The translations under genes were made by a program, and so were the position numbers. Below the pieces are notes generated by a model. It worked only from the letters and a program-made list of their open reading frames with translations. It ran no database searches and was not told where the DNA came from. A stretch of 64,000 bases of DNA from Mya arenaria (Eukaryota > Mollusca > Bivalvia > Myida > Myidae), in the NCBI RefSeq assembly GCF_026914265.1, contig NC_069133.1, forward strand, positions 47,787,417 through 47,851,416, written 5' to 3'. Of the stretch, positions 36,901-51,200 are shown piece after piece (position 1 is the first letter of the stretch; each line of letters opens with the position of its first letter).

Positions 36901-38273
36901 ATCAGAGAATATTGCACAGAAGCAGACTATCATGTTATTGATCCTTGTATTAAATGCCAATACTTTCATTAGCAGATGTTGACTGACATCTTGTGTATGA
37001 TTGAGGTCACATGAAAATAGGCAATCTGCCTTTCTTTATCTTATGATGTGCCCTCTCGATCACTTTGTATTTTTTTTTATTTTACCAAAAGTCATAGTGA
37101 TTGAATACTTATTTCGCGTATCACCTTCAGGTTCAAAATCATACAGTTATCAAAGCTCTTTAGTAAAAGGAAGTGTCATTTTTTGTTAAATAAATATTCA
37201 TTCATATTAACAAGTTGTTAAATTCATCTACACTTCAGTAGTAAACAGACTGTTTTTGATTATATCTTATCTTGACCTTTTTGCTTGCTGACAATCAGAA
37301 ACAGCCTATCTGGTATTAACTTCAATCCTATTTGATTCATTAACGCGCTTTGTCCTTTCATACTTGGTTTTAAATTGAGAACTTAATCTATTGTGAAGCT
37401 ATGTCGGTTTTCATCTTTTAAATACTTGAGGCTTTTTATACTGAGTCAATTAGATAGTGTTGTAAGATGCATATAAATGAAATATAATAAAAATGAATAT
37501 CTGATATTTTAGATAATAAAAAAACTCTTTCATGCAGTTGATAGTGTGTTTATAAGCTTCGAAGTTTTATAGGTTTTTGTGAAATGTATATTTAAACATG
37601 ATGGTTATCACTAATTTCATAAAATAAAGATACTTTGTGTCCAATAAATCAATACAGCCATTTCTCTTTGTTCTCAAAATGTGCTATCCAATATTTGCGA
37701 TAAATTGTTTAATGAAAGCTTAAAAGCTTTGTTAAAATTTCTGTAAATGACTCTGTATATCGTATTGATTGTGTAGGTTATATCTTATTTCAAAATATTA
37801 CCATTATTTACTTTAATAAATTTGAAATTAACAACTATTACAAGGTCAATATCCGTTAATGATTATGTTTTTCATATTAAGTTTAAAGATTTGTTAGTTT
37901 TAAAATGCACATCAGTTTCATGTATTTATAAAAAGGTATTTTGAATGATTTTTTCTCTGTATTCACATGATTGTACAAGAAGTGAATGTTTATTTTCTTG
38001 TATCATTACTTTTTTCAAAATATCAGCAATTTTCACTTATATTCAATCTGCATTCTTTTAAAGTTAGCCAATATTGTACACACAGACAGACTTTATGGTC
38101 ATGCAGATATAATTTGAGTAATGCTAAGTGGCTGACTTCAATGAAACAGTTACTGATGAGTAATGCAGAACAAAGTATCTGTTAAATTTCAGTAAAAAGA
38201 CTTATTCTTATCCAAGATAATTTATTGATAATTATTTTTATATTAACATTATGTTATTGATTATGGATAATGA

Positions 38274-38307
<34 letters not shown>

Positions 38308-39169
38308 GGTGGTGGTGGTGATGGTGATGATGATTATGATGATGATGATGATGACGACGATGATGATGATTTTTATTATTTCTATAATTGTTTGTTATTA
38401 TCATTGTTATAATTATTATTATTGTTTCCAAGATCAAGTACGTGAACTGTCATTTTAATTACTTCTACATGAATATTATAAACGCAATCTTGTATTAATA
38501 ATGTTTATTAATGTGGATTTAATGTTAATTTGTATTTCAAATTCATCATCAATTTCATGGCTGTTTAATTTGATATTATCAAAACAGTTGTTTTAATGTT
38601 AGCTCATTTCTCTTCACTTCCTTTTAACTTGGTTGCCAATGATTTTTTTTTCTTTTTTCTTTCAAACAAATGATAACTTGTTAGAAGAAGTTTTACCTGA
38701 GCAGCAAATTGATACTACAGTAAGATTACATAGTTGGCGGTGAAACTAAACCATTTGCTTTCTCTACTTGAAATATGACCTTTCTTAATGTAAATAACAT
38801 TCTGTTAAAATTTTACCAGCGTGTTTCATCTATTCATATCAATTTTTGTTAAGACATGTATATATGCCTCCACTTAAGCTATAAAGATCCGAATTAATAA
38901 TTCAAGTTTGGTTGAAGATTTGAGATTAAATATAAATCATTTTCACAAAATAACAAGTATAATGATAACAGATCTTAAGGAAAATGCAGAAATACTTTTG
39001 TAACAAAGTCACCGTAAACTAGTATCTTGTTTCAGATATTTATGACATAGTCTATAAAAAATACCCTCAAATGTTCAAACTGTTTTATGTCTATTTATGC
39101 ATAGTTACGAATGAATAATTAAATGATCAATTACATTACTGTTGTCATTGCACATTTTGTAAAGTGTAC

Positions 39170-39228
<59 letters not shown>

Positions 39229-42200
39229 ATTACATTTGTTGATTTTATCCAGACTTTTTCTGCACAGTTACCATACATGTACTAAACAAGGACAACATTT
39301 ATTAACATGTATGCAGAATTTGCAGCTTAAATTCATTAATTTAATCTCAATATTATTTCCTGTATGTTAGTTTTGAATATAAACTTGAAGGCCTTATCAT
39401 ATTTACATATTTGTGATACTATGCATCAAGTTCGTACTTCAACATCACTTAAGTTTCAACTACTAAATTTCCGGTATACAACTTTTTTCAAATACACCAA
39501 ATATACTTCTTTTGTTTAGATAAATTCATACGCAATAAACGTTTTTAATCATAATTGAAATACGCTTGAATTAATGGCTGTAATAGAGCTAGTTGTAATT
39601 AACCCATTAGCCTCGAGCTAAATAATTTATTCATTATTTCGTCTCACTCTATCGATATTTTGTTTCACTGTAGAATGAGAAAAAAAAAATAAACAAACAT
39701 CGTCTGTTCACTGTTAAGTATATGTCTAGAATATGATATTCCATTGTAACTAGAATTTATTAATGAAAAACTCAATGAAATGGTTGAAAACCTGTATAGG
39801 ATAGGGACATAAATATTCTGGTTGAAAGCTGGTATCAATTACATCTTTATTGCCTACACTTGCCTGGTTTTTATTGTAGAAAATAATTGAAAGTCAAGGG
39901 AGAGAACTGCATAAATTAAAAATCTTTTTTTATTTGCTTGTACAGAGTTTCTCCCCTTTAATGTAAGGAAATCACATTGACTATTGTAATGGAAAAAGAT
40001 TCTATATAATTATTTATTGGCAAAATGGAAAGATCCTTAATTAGTTTAAAGAATTTTGTATTTATGCTATCATTTTGCAGATACATGTATGCAAAAATCT
40101 TGTAACTAAGGGAGACTTTATACATGTATTCGTGAATAGGAAGACAGGAGAAACCACATAGATATGAAATGATCATAATGATTATAATTGCTGGCAAATG
40201 ACATGCCTTCAATTTAACTGTTTTAAGCATCTTAATTTAGTTGATACTCGGTCAACTTTGTGTATGCAATTTTCTTAGTTCTTTTCTCTGTGAAGAAGAA
40301 AAAACATATGCACTCATTTAATTTTTTGTTTTTATCTCTCAGAGGGCAAGCAGCCGATAGACTCAGACTGTTCCCCGGACATCATCGTCATGACGTATTC
40401 CCGCTACTGCCGATACCGCTGCATGCTGAAACGTCTCGAAGGCTGCGAGGATAAGTGGCTAAAAAATGCCCTCGTGTGCGCGATCGGGGGGTTTGCTGCG
40501 CAAAAGGAGAACAACCGGGTGTACTTCTGCAAAGACATCTTTGAACATGCAGACCTGGATGATTTTGAACTCAGATGTGACCACTTAGGTACAGTAACTG
40601 TTTAATTTAAGTGCAGCTATGAATTGTCAGTTCTCCTTATTTCTATATGAAGAATTTAGAGAAATAGCAGTTTTCTTTAAGCTGACCTGTTTTTACGTTT
40701 ATCTTTGACTAGTAGTCTACATCTGTGTATCATCTTGCAGCCCCCAACCTGAAGGGCCGCCCCAGGGGTCGCCGTAAGAGTTCTGTACGTCGTGAGGGGG
40801 GAGGAGAATCAGAAGAAGAGAATAGCAGTTGTTCTTCGAGCTTCTCCTCAAATATGGACACAGCTAACAAGATACGGGTATGCCTTTAATAAATTTGCAA
40901 TAAGTTCAGACCAATGGTTTTTGCAGACTTTTGTTGTAGTTTTTTTCAATTAATTCTGTATACTACTATTCACTTACAAAATATTATCCAATTATCATAC
41001 TATTAGTTATCTGATTGTTTCACTGACTGGTCAATGGACAATTGGATAAAAGGGCTGTAAATTCAAGCATAAAAGCAATATTTTTTCATATTCAGTGCTT
41101 TTATTGTTCAGAGCCTTTTCAAGCAAGGACGTTTTTGTACATACATAAAAGAGCTAAATTTTTAATAGCAATGTTAATTCCGTCACATTTATTAAATCGT
41201 TAAAAATGAACGAAATTTACCAAATATTTTGTTCTAATAATTTCACAGTAACATGTGTAAAATACCTTTTTTCACAACCTGCTATTTCAACTTCAGACTG
41301 GTTCCCGAGCCACACCTTTGCGGAATGGTTTCCGTATTGACAAGATCAAGGTCAGCAAAGATGAACAGGCATTCTTAATCGACCTGCACCAGTTTATGAA
41401 GAGACGGAACACCGCGATTGGTCGGATACCCAGTCTTGGCTTCAAGCAAAGTAAGTCTAAGTGTCAGTTATACTTATAAGGTGAACTTGTTCCCAACAAT
41501 GCAACACTTTCTCAACTCATCAATGCTTGTATTTAAAGAGATAATGGGCTGATTGTTCAGAATTTTGTTTAAGATGCACATTTACTCCCAAATAAGATGT
41601 ACCACAATTAATATATTTGTTGTAATATACCAAAATGGATTATTAAATATCGAAAACAATGGTTCTTACTTTGAAAGGAAGGTGCAGAAAACACGGTATT
41701 TCTACCTAATGAAACGATAGTTGATAACTGTAAATATTTTAGCACTCTCCAGTCATTTAATAATTGTGCGTTCTCAGCTATTAAATACATGGTTACATTC
41801 TTATTATCAGTTATTAATATTTTCCATAAATGCATTATTTAGCAAGTAGTTAAAGGTTAATCACTCAAAATTTATGTTTGTTATACATGTGTATGTATTG
41901 ATTTTAAATATGAGAGCCAATTTAAAGTTAACGGCATTGTTAATATCCTAGTCATAATTTTCAAAATAATTCCTCACTTAATGATAAAAAAGCAATTCAT
42001 TTGACCCTGAAATCAGATAAGGATTGCCCTTGATGATAATCTTCTTTGCTTAACAAAAGAACATATTTAATCAAAATCCATCTGCATTTGTTTGTTTAGG
42101 GTTATCATGTGACTTATAAATCTCTCTACTGGTTTAACATAGTGAATATTTAGATCATTTATACGGTTTGGCGTCATGTCAATTATGATAATCATCTTCT

Positions 42201-45200
42201 CAAGCTGTCATGAAAATTATGATTTCCAATTACTTGTTGTTTTTCCTCAAACCAAATCAATACTTCTTAGAAGCTGTATTTGATAAAATGACATGTTTCC
42301 ATAAAAATGTGATTTTGCATATCAACATATTAAATGAAATCAATATTAACTCCATTTTTGTGATTTATATGACACTGTATTTTACTGAAGATATTATTTT
42401 TGGATATGAAATAAACAGGATAAAAATAGGGAGGAAAAAACAGGTAAACTCTAAAAACTTTGTTAGGTACTGTACATGGGGGAAAAAAAAGCTGAAAAAT
42501 AATCAAGTATTCACAATCCATGAATACCATCTGTATTATGCATGCACTAATTATAATTTTATTCTCTGGAGAGTAATTGCCAGCCAATTTTCTGCTTTTC
42601 AGCTGATTATTTCTTTTTTTGGCAACAAAAATTTAAAATTTAAATTGTTGCCTTTTATCTGATTTATACAAAAATTGGGGTGAGAGGCAAAAAACTACAA
42701 CACCTGTACCACTAGACCACTCTCAGCTCTTTATGATTTATAACTTGTTGATTGTGTATGTTTTCAGTTGATCTGTTCCAGTTCTACAGCCTCGCTGAGG
42801 ACATTGGGGGTTATGAACAGGTAACACACATAGGAGAGAAAGGGAACGTGTTTAATATGCTTTGATTTATCATCATTTAGGTTGTTTTTGCTTTTACCTG
42901 TAGACATAGCCATTAGGGATTTCAAAAAATGGTGTTATTAGCCAGTCTGGGTGTCATTAGCCAGTCTGGGTGTCATTAGCCAGTCTGGGTGTTATTAACC
43001 AGTCTGGGTGTCATTAGCCAGTCTGTTGTTTTTTTGCGTAGCCTTAGCGGTCATTGTTGTTGGCGTTGAAACTTTAATCTTGGCTACTCAAGATATTCAG
43101 ATGAAACTTAGTACATATGCTGCCAATGACAATTCAAGCATGTATAAAAAAGGCCAATAACTCTGACTTTAAGAATATTTAGAGTTATGCCCCTTTTTTA
43201 ACTGAAAGAGAAAAACAAACAGGCGAGCGTTTGCGGTCAATTAGTTGCACTCCTGTATTAAATTCTAACCGAATTGTGAACTTGTAAAAAGTAGATGCTT
43301 CTTTACTAAGTTGGTGGTAGCATTTATAATTCAGTAAATTAACTAAATGAATCGAAGTCAGGCATGAAAATACTAGGCTATTAGCAACACCTGTTATACT
43401 GAAATGTTTATTTGTTTGCTCTCTTTCATCGAATTTTTATTAAACAGCATTCACACCTAAATGAAGGTATACCAGTAACTAAGTCTTGAAAATGAAGAGA
43501 CTGGAATTTGTTTGACTTAAATTGATCTAGTCATAATTTGAATATGTAATGAACTAACAAAAAACTTTCTATACACATTTTCTAACATTTTCAAATCTGA
43601 ATAGAGTAAACATTAAATACTTCAAAGTTTATATTCTGTATGTAACGAGGGTATATTTTCAGATCTCAAACAAGCGCATGTGGAAACATTTGTATGACAA
43701 ACTGGGTGGTAACCCAGGCTTTACGAGTGCAGCAACTTGCACACGTCGCCACTACGAAAAGTAGGTCACTTCCTGTAAAGCAGGAAGACAGTTTCGTTTG
43801 ATGGATGATGTCACAATTTGTCTGGATTTGTGGCTTCATAGATTTCAGTAAATGGAAATTGGTTCAGCTAATGAAATAAATGATGGAGCATTTCTTAGAA
43901 TATTTGTGCTAATGTATTTGGCCTTGTCTTTATATAGTATTGAAAATGTAGAAAAATATAACAATTCTAAGAATTCCATGTCAATGAACTGTTATAGAAA
44001 AAACCCTGAAATAATAGAAGCCATAAATCTAACAAATTGTGTCATGAATGTTGTTTGTGTGACTGTTGTTAAATTATTGTGTTGTGGCCATTTTTAGATC
44101 ACAGCTAAGCGTCTATGGAAGAACATTTATGACGCCCTCGGAGGTAATGCAGGTAGCACAAGTGCCGCAACATACACGAGAAGACATTACGAGAAGTAGG
44201 TCCCATGTGTAAATGCATGGGCATGTGTGGGTAGAGTTTGACCGTGGGGGAATGTGATCACACATGATTATACATTGTATTGCATTGCATTTTGTTCTGG
44301 GCTTGGGATGTTATGCATTCATGAGTGTTTGTACTGCCATTAGTCTCTTAGAAATGCTTGACAAATATTCATTCCTTCATTCAATAACACAGCAAATGAA
44401 GCATGATTAATTTGGAATTTCATCCCAATGAGTAGAAATTTCTCTCAGATATTTTAATTCAATTTAACTTTTACCAGTCTTATTAAGGAAAAGGTATTTA
44501 AATGCATCATTGTATTATTTATTAAGTATAGGTTTTACTGCTTGCATTAACTTGCATTGGTTGAAAAATGACAAATTAGATTAAAAGGCAAGCCTTAAAT
44601 TATATGGCAGAATCAATGTCAAGATTTGATACATTCTTGTACCTCAAGTCATAGGGTGAAAGCCAAAACATTCTAAATGGCATTGAATAATGTAGCAGTT
44701 AGAACCTTTTTGCTTTTACCTCTTGAAGTACAAAACTGTCCTTTGATAAGGCATGGTTTTGAGGATATTGCATGTAGAAATTCTGTTATGTTGGTAATAG
44801 ATGTTTGTTTGTAGGTTTTTTTTATCCATGTACAGTTATATTATTGCTTTGAATCTTGGGTTGCAGTCATTGAAACAGGGTTGGCAGTCATTGAATCAGG
44901 GGGTTGCATTCATTGAATCAGGGGTTGCATTCATTGCACCAGGGGTGGCAGTCTTTAAATCAGGGGGTTGCATTCATTAAATCAGGGGGTGGCAGTCATT
45001 GAATCAGGGGGTTGCATTCATTGAATCAGGAGTTGCATTCATTGCACCAGGGGTGGCAGTCTTTAAATCAGGGGGTTGCATTCATTAAATCAGGGGGTTG
45101 CAGTCATTTTATCAGGAGTTTCATTCTTGAATCAGGGGTTTCAGTCATTAAATCAGGGGGCTGCATTAATTGCATCAGGAGTGGCAGTCATTAAATCAGG

Positions 45201-48200
45201 AGGTTGCAGTCATTGAATCAGGGGGGTTGCAGTCATTGAATCAGGGGTTGCATTAATTGAATCAGGGGTGGCAGTCATTGAATCGGGATTGCAGTCATTG
45301 AATCAGGGGTTGCAGTCATTGAATCAGGGTTTCTAGTCATTGAATCAGGGGTGGAAGTCATTGACTCAGGGATTACAGTCATTGAATCAGGGGTGGAAGT
45401 CATTGAATCAGGGGTTGCATTCATTGAATCAGAGATTTTAGTCATTGAATCAGGTGTGCAGTCATCGAATCAGGGATTGCAATCATTGGATCAGGGGGTT
45501 TGGCCATAGAATCAGGGGTTGCAGCCATTGAATCAGGGGTTGCAGTAATTGAATCAGGAGTGGCAGTAATTGAATCAGGGTTGTCAGTAATTGAATCAGG
45601 GGTGGCAGTCATTGAATCAGGGATTTTAGTCATTGAATCAGGGGTGGCAGTCATTAAATCAGGTATTGCGATCATTGAATCAGGGGGTTTGGCAATTGAA
45701 TCAGGGGTTGCAGTCATTAAATCAGGAGTGGCAGTAATTGAATCAGGGGTGGCAGTCATTGCATCAGGAGTGGCAGTAATTGAATCAGGGGTGGCAGTCA
45801 TTGAATAAGGGGTTCTACTACATTGTAGTGTTTGTATAATGGTGAAAATAGCTATGCCATTCATTTAGTGTGTGTGTTTGTGTATTTGCACGATTTTTAT
45901 GCATCCTTGGTGTGATGTATATACATACTATGCATGGTTATCATTACTTGATGTAATTTCCTTGGATTGACTTTTTGCATATTGAGAGAATGATAAAATG
46001 ATTAATTTCAGGGATAATATATCAAGCTAATTGCATCAAGTAGCATCTACTTACGCATTAAGCAAATCCTTAAAAATGACCTTTTTTTTAGAATATTTGT
46101 TTACATCACTTATCGCTTATTTGGTCATAAAGCAGTAACCTTGAAATGTTATGCAAATGAATGCAGATTTTGTTGATGGAAACTTGTCTTTTTTTATTTT
46201 TATAGAATCTTTGGCTATAGGCCTGTTTGAGATATTCACATGGGGGTTTGTACACAATTATGAAACTTGTGACAGTGTGTGAGAGACAAACAGAAGCCCC
46301 CTCCAATAATCCTCACAACCAATTTCTGCATAGGCGTACATATCCCACCCATATGGTGTTCAACTTTTCTTGTCATTTACGTAGGTTATAAAATGTCTCA
46401 CTTAATGACATTTTACATTTGATTATTTCTTCTCTTAAAAAAAATGGTTTAAAAACATTGAGGAGATTTTTTTCTTTTATATTAAAAATTGGTTGTTGGA
46501 ATCTGTCCTACACTCCCAGTATGGGTGTGTGTAGCAAAGCCCATAGCTCTAGCTTATAAAATTATGACTAAGAAAAATGGACAAGCGATGAAATTCAATA
46601 GAGGTGTGTTTGTCAGTTGTCATAAGCAATGTCAATGATGCATTTAACGATTAAAGACTTTGTTATAAAACTATATACACCTTAATTATACAGTTGAAAA
46701 CCATTGTCACGATATTGCTTGGCTCGATCTCCTCATTGGCTCGAACTGTATGAAAAGGACTGATTTTGTTTTACACTTTGTAATCATTCCTACCTGGCTT
46801 AAAGTATTTGGGTCAGTCCCTGGGATATCGAGCCAACAGGTTTTGAAAGTAGCTAAAATAAAACAGTAATTTCCCTTGTTAACGGATTCTTTATTCTGTT
46901 TTAGGCTACTGTTGCCATATGAGAGGTATAGGAATGAGATAGAGGGTAGAACACTTGCTCCAGTGAAGAGGAAGAAACTGAAGCCAGACATATTGGCAGG
47001 GGCACATAGATACGACATCATGGGAGATAACTCAAGGATGGAGAAAAAGGCGTTGGTGAGACTTAAAAGATAGTTGATTATTTTGGGCTCAACTGTATTT
47101 TAAAGCAAAGTAGTCAAAGGTGGAAGTTGTGTTATTGTTTTCCTGTTGTTGAGGACAGCATTTGAATGGTGTAGACAAAATATGATTCCATTACATTACA
47201 CTATTTGCTAAATTAATTGAGATGTGCAGTGACCATGTTATAATTTATCAGTTGGCTCTAACTCATAAAGTAAATACCATAACTTTTAAAAGTGTAGAGG
47301 TACCCACATAAAGTTTGGTACACAATTAATAAGTTAACAATGACAACATAAACTTGTGGAGCATCATTCTTGATAAAATACTTGAAGGGTGTAACTAGAA
47401 AAAAGTAGATAAGTCTAGGCGCCCTGCTAGGATGTCCAAGGCCATGCTGCCCTGGACATGCTGTTTTTCTTCAATGGCCATTGGAGCCTTTTCCAACAAA
47501 CTTAAAAAAATACATTTCTGAAGAGGGTCAGTGCCCAAGCCCCCAATATCTACACCAGTGTGGCTGTGTATAATGCCTTTATGATAATACTTTGTATCAA
47601 ACAAATAAAACATGTTTGAGTTGAGTCTTATGTCATCTAATACAGGTTAAGAGTGGTCTAGTGGTTCGCCTCTTACAAAAGAAATAGTGGGTCTGCTCCC
47701 CACCAATGGAACTTTCTTCCAGCCTTCCAAAATACACATCAGTACTGGTTTCACTCTATGAAACATACTTAAGTTATAGGCTTGTGTCACAGTTGAGCTA
47801 GAAGAACTAGGTGTGAACTAAAGGTTTTATTAAAATATTATGTTTATATTGTAGAATATTGCACCAGCGCCATCACTGAAAGACATGAAGGCAGGTCATA
47901 CAGGACAAAAAATGTCAGCAGACGCCATCTCTATTCTCTCTAAAGCAGGTCACACAGGACACAAGTTGTTTGCAGACGATATCTCTAAGCTCTCTGACAG
48001 GGCTCTCATCATTAAACAGGAAATTGAGAAAATGAAAATGAGAAAGGTGAGAATAAATATCAATCAACAAATATACCTACATTTGTATTAAAAAAAAACT
48101 GTTTCATGATAATCATACATTTGAATTTGATGATGACTTTTTATCATTTACTAGTTCAGTTTCATGGTATAATTCCAAGATAAAAGTCTATGACAAGATT

Positions 48201-51200
48201 CATTATGAACCAGTCTGCTGAGAATAATTTCACAATGTGAATTTTTAAAAAAACAATATCATGGTTAAATGTTATTTACAACATGTAGATTTCAGAAATA
48301 GTTTAGGTTTAACAATGGTTTTGGGTACATATTTCATTGTACAAGGGTTGTCCCAAAAGTCTGTGAAAATGCTATTTTTCAACTTCATGACATCAGATTG
48401 ATATAAAATAATTGAAGAAAATTGAAATATTCTGGGTCAACCCTTGTATATTAAAATATTCTCCTGATTTTTGTAAAATTTTCTTTTTATTCTGTTTTGA
48501 CCCCTCAGGACGCTAAGAAACAAGCCAGCCAGCTTGAAAATAATGCAAAGAAATTCGCAGAAAAAACTCCACCTATGTCAGAAAGCTCTACAACAGTGTC
48601 CAATAAATCTGTAGTTTCCACTTCATCCTCAATTGATAATGTGACTGTTTTAGAGGCACCCACTATTTCAACTAGCAATACCCCAATAAGCATTAAAGAG
48701 GTCAAGGTCGTTGTTAATAATATAAGCTGTACTACACCAGTAATACATGTAAGCAGTAAAGTTGAAACGAAGGATACAGGTTCAGCATTAAATGAAGCTA
48801 GTAATAACGTCCTCCCAGATCAGCAGAGGAAGAAACTTCAAGAAAAGGTCCTTATTTGTTGCAACCATGCCGCTTTATTCTTGTATACACACATCCAAAC
48901 TGCTTTTATCAATGCCTGTTAACCTCACAACATCTGCAATGGCTTCATGGTTCAATGTTTTCCCTGCTGTAATATTTTCATACCAAAGGAGCAATGTGTT
49001 AATGGTTAATGGCCATCTGCTCACCAATCATTTGATTAGCAGTTGCAGACACCTTCGCACCTGCTAACCAAGCGTTTGATTGGTTTTGGCAGTTGCAGCC
49101 ACCTGCTAACCAAGCATTTGATTGGTTTTGGCAGTTGCAGCCACCTGCTAACCAAGCGTTTGATTGGTTTTGGCAGTTGCAGCCACCTGCTAACCAAGCG
49201 TTTGATTGGTTTTGGCAGTTGCAGCCACCTGCTAACCAAGCATTTGAGTTGCAGCCACCTGCTAACCAAGCATTTGACTAGCTTTGGCAGTTGCAGTCAC
49301 CTGCTAACCAAGCGTTTGATTGGCTTTGGAAGCTGCAGTCACCTGCTAACTAAGCATTTGATAAACTTGGGCAATTTATTACTGACATATGGAGATGTCT
49401 CATTGCTTCTAATTGGCTGTGCTGTATAAGCCTTGTTGCTGACACTCAGTATAATTCTGCTCCTTTTGGTGGTGTTTTGTTATTCTGTGGTGTCTGCTGG
49501 CGTGTTTCATATTCGCATACATTTTTATAATGCTTTAAGCTGGCCTGACCTTGAAAACTTGCACGGATATCTATGCATTAGAACAGTGCTTCTTATGAAT
49601 TGATGAACTACATTTTATATTAAAATTATTTGCCAGGTTTTGTGCTTATACTTCATCTGTGGTGTTTTCGTGCATATGACTTTTTGTCGTGTCTGTTTGG
49701 CGCATTTCCCATTCCTCATGTATTTGCATTAATCTTGCCTTATGTAAGCTTACTTATGTTGCAAAGTGATTGTCTTACAAAGTCATTTAATTCATTCAGT
49801 ATTATATACTTTGAAAATCTATATTTAACAATATAATATTACAAAAATAACTGTAAAAAATGCTAAAATTCATACTCAAAAGTTATTTATTGGTAATGTC
49901 TAGTATACATGCTTAAGGATACAGCTGTGATATTACTGAAGTTGGTTTGAAAATTATCATAACTTACTTTAGAAGTTTTCAAAAACTTTTTCAGGGGAGG
50001 AAACCATTCACAGCCCAGAAAACAGTGAGAGAACTCTTACACCAGAATGGAATTGAACCTAAGGACACAAATACCTCAAGGTTGGACATGGAACACAAAG
50101 AAAATAAACTTAGAGCAAGCAACAATGTCCCTGAGAGAAGGATCTTAGAATCGAATACTTCTAACATTGGTGTTAAGAGTGAGCCAAGCAGTGGAGTGGC
50201 AAATAATGTCTTCTCTACTTCATCCTCATTTCAGTCAGACATAAAGCCCCTCCCGGCAACGTTATTGCCTGTCCCAAACCAGGCACGCCCAATGTTTTAC
50301 CCCCAGATTTTACCAGTGGGTGGGGCAATGTCACCCATGGGAATGCCGTTCATGATTCCATCATTTAATTATCAGCCAATCAGTGCTTCCATACAGTCTC
50401 TGCCTGCAAATGTAAGAAATCCTGTTAGCATCAAAGAGGAACAGCCACTGACTGCGTTAAACAAAATGGCCGCCAGTGCTAGCCATAATAGTTCAGTAAG
50501 TTCAGGGAAGAGTGCAATGTCTAATACCGTCAGCCGACCCATGATTTCACCGCCATCTGCTCACACATTCAGCGTCAAGACATCATCGAGTGCTCTAAGC
50601 CCATTTCCCCAACGACCAATCACACCAGCTCATACAAACAACAACAAAAGACAATATCCTCCTTCTGATTCAAACAAAAACTTTTCTCATCCAATGGGTA
50701 ATTCCAGTTCAGTGCTTGGACATGAAAGTGATGTAAAACGTCAAAAATTGCATGGATCTCAAAGCAACATTTATTCATCTCCTTCATCTTCAGGCAATCT
50801 TGATGCACCGGTTCTTGACCTTAGCATGAAGACAATGAAAGCTCAAGAAGCTAAACATCACAGAGGGGAATCTTTGTTATTTGACGCAAGTTTCACTCGA
50901 GAAGGGAACTTTATTCCCAAATCTGAACCATATGATGCTCCCCAAGATCTCTCAAAGAAATCTCAATTTAACCCAATGGAGAATGTAGGGGAAAGAAATT
51001 TATCTTGCCACAAGAATGTTCCTTTAAATGTGCCACATCCCCACTCTATGCCATACATCAAAAAAGAAGAACCATCTCCAGTTAACCCTGAGGTAAGCTT
51101 CATTTCTTATGAGGTATTCTAAATCGAATTCTGAGGTAAGCTCCATTTCTTGCAAGGTATTCTAAATCTAATTCTGAGGAAAACTTCATTTCTTGCAAAG

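Noticed and set aside
42210..42662. 150-residue open frame in an ARID5 intron
   Set aside because: AT-rich, low-complexity composition, no recognised motif, overlaps another open frame on the other strand.
45442..45864. 140-residue minus-strand frame of TATPDSI-type repeats
   Set aside because: A product of the 21-bp minisatellite.
49036..49429. Open frames on both strands in ARID5 intron 11
   Set aside because: They come from the 42-bp repeat; no start context or domain supports them.
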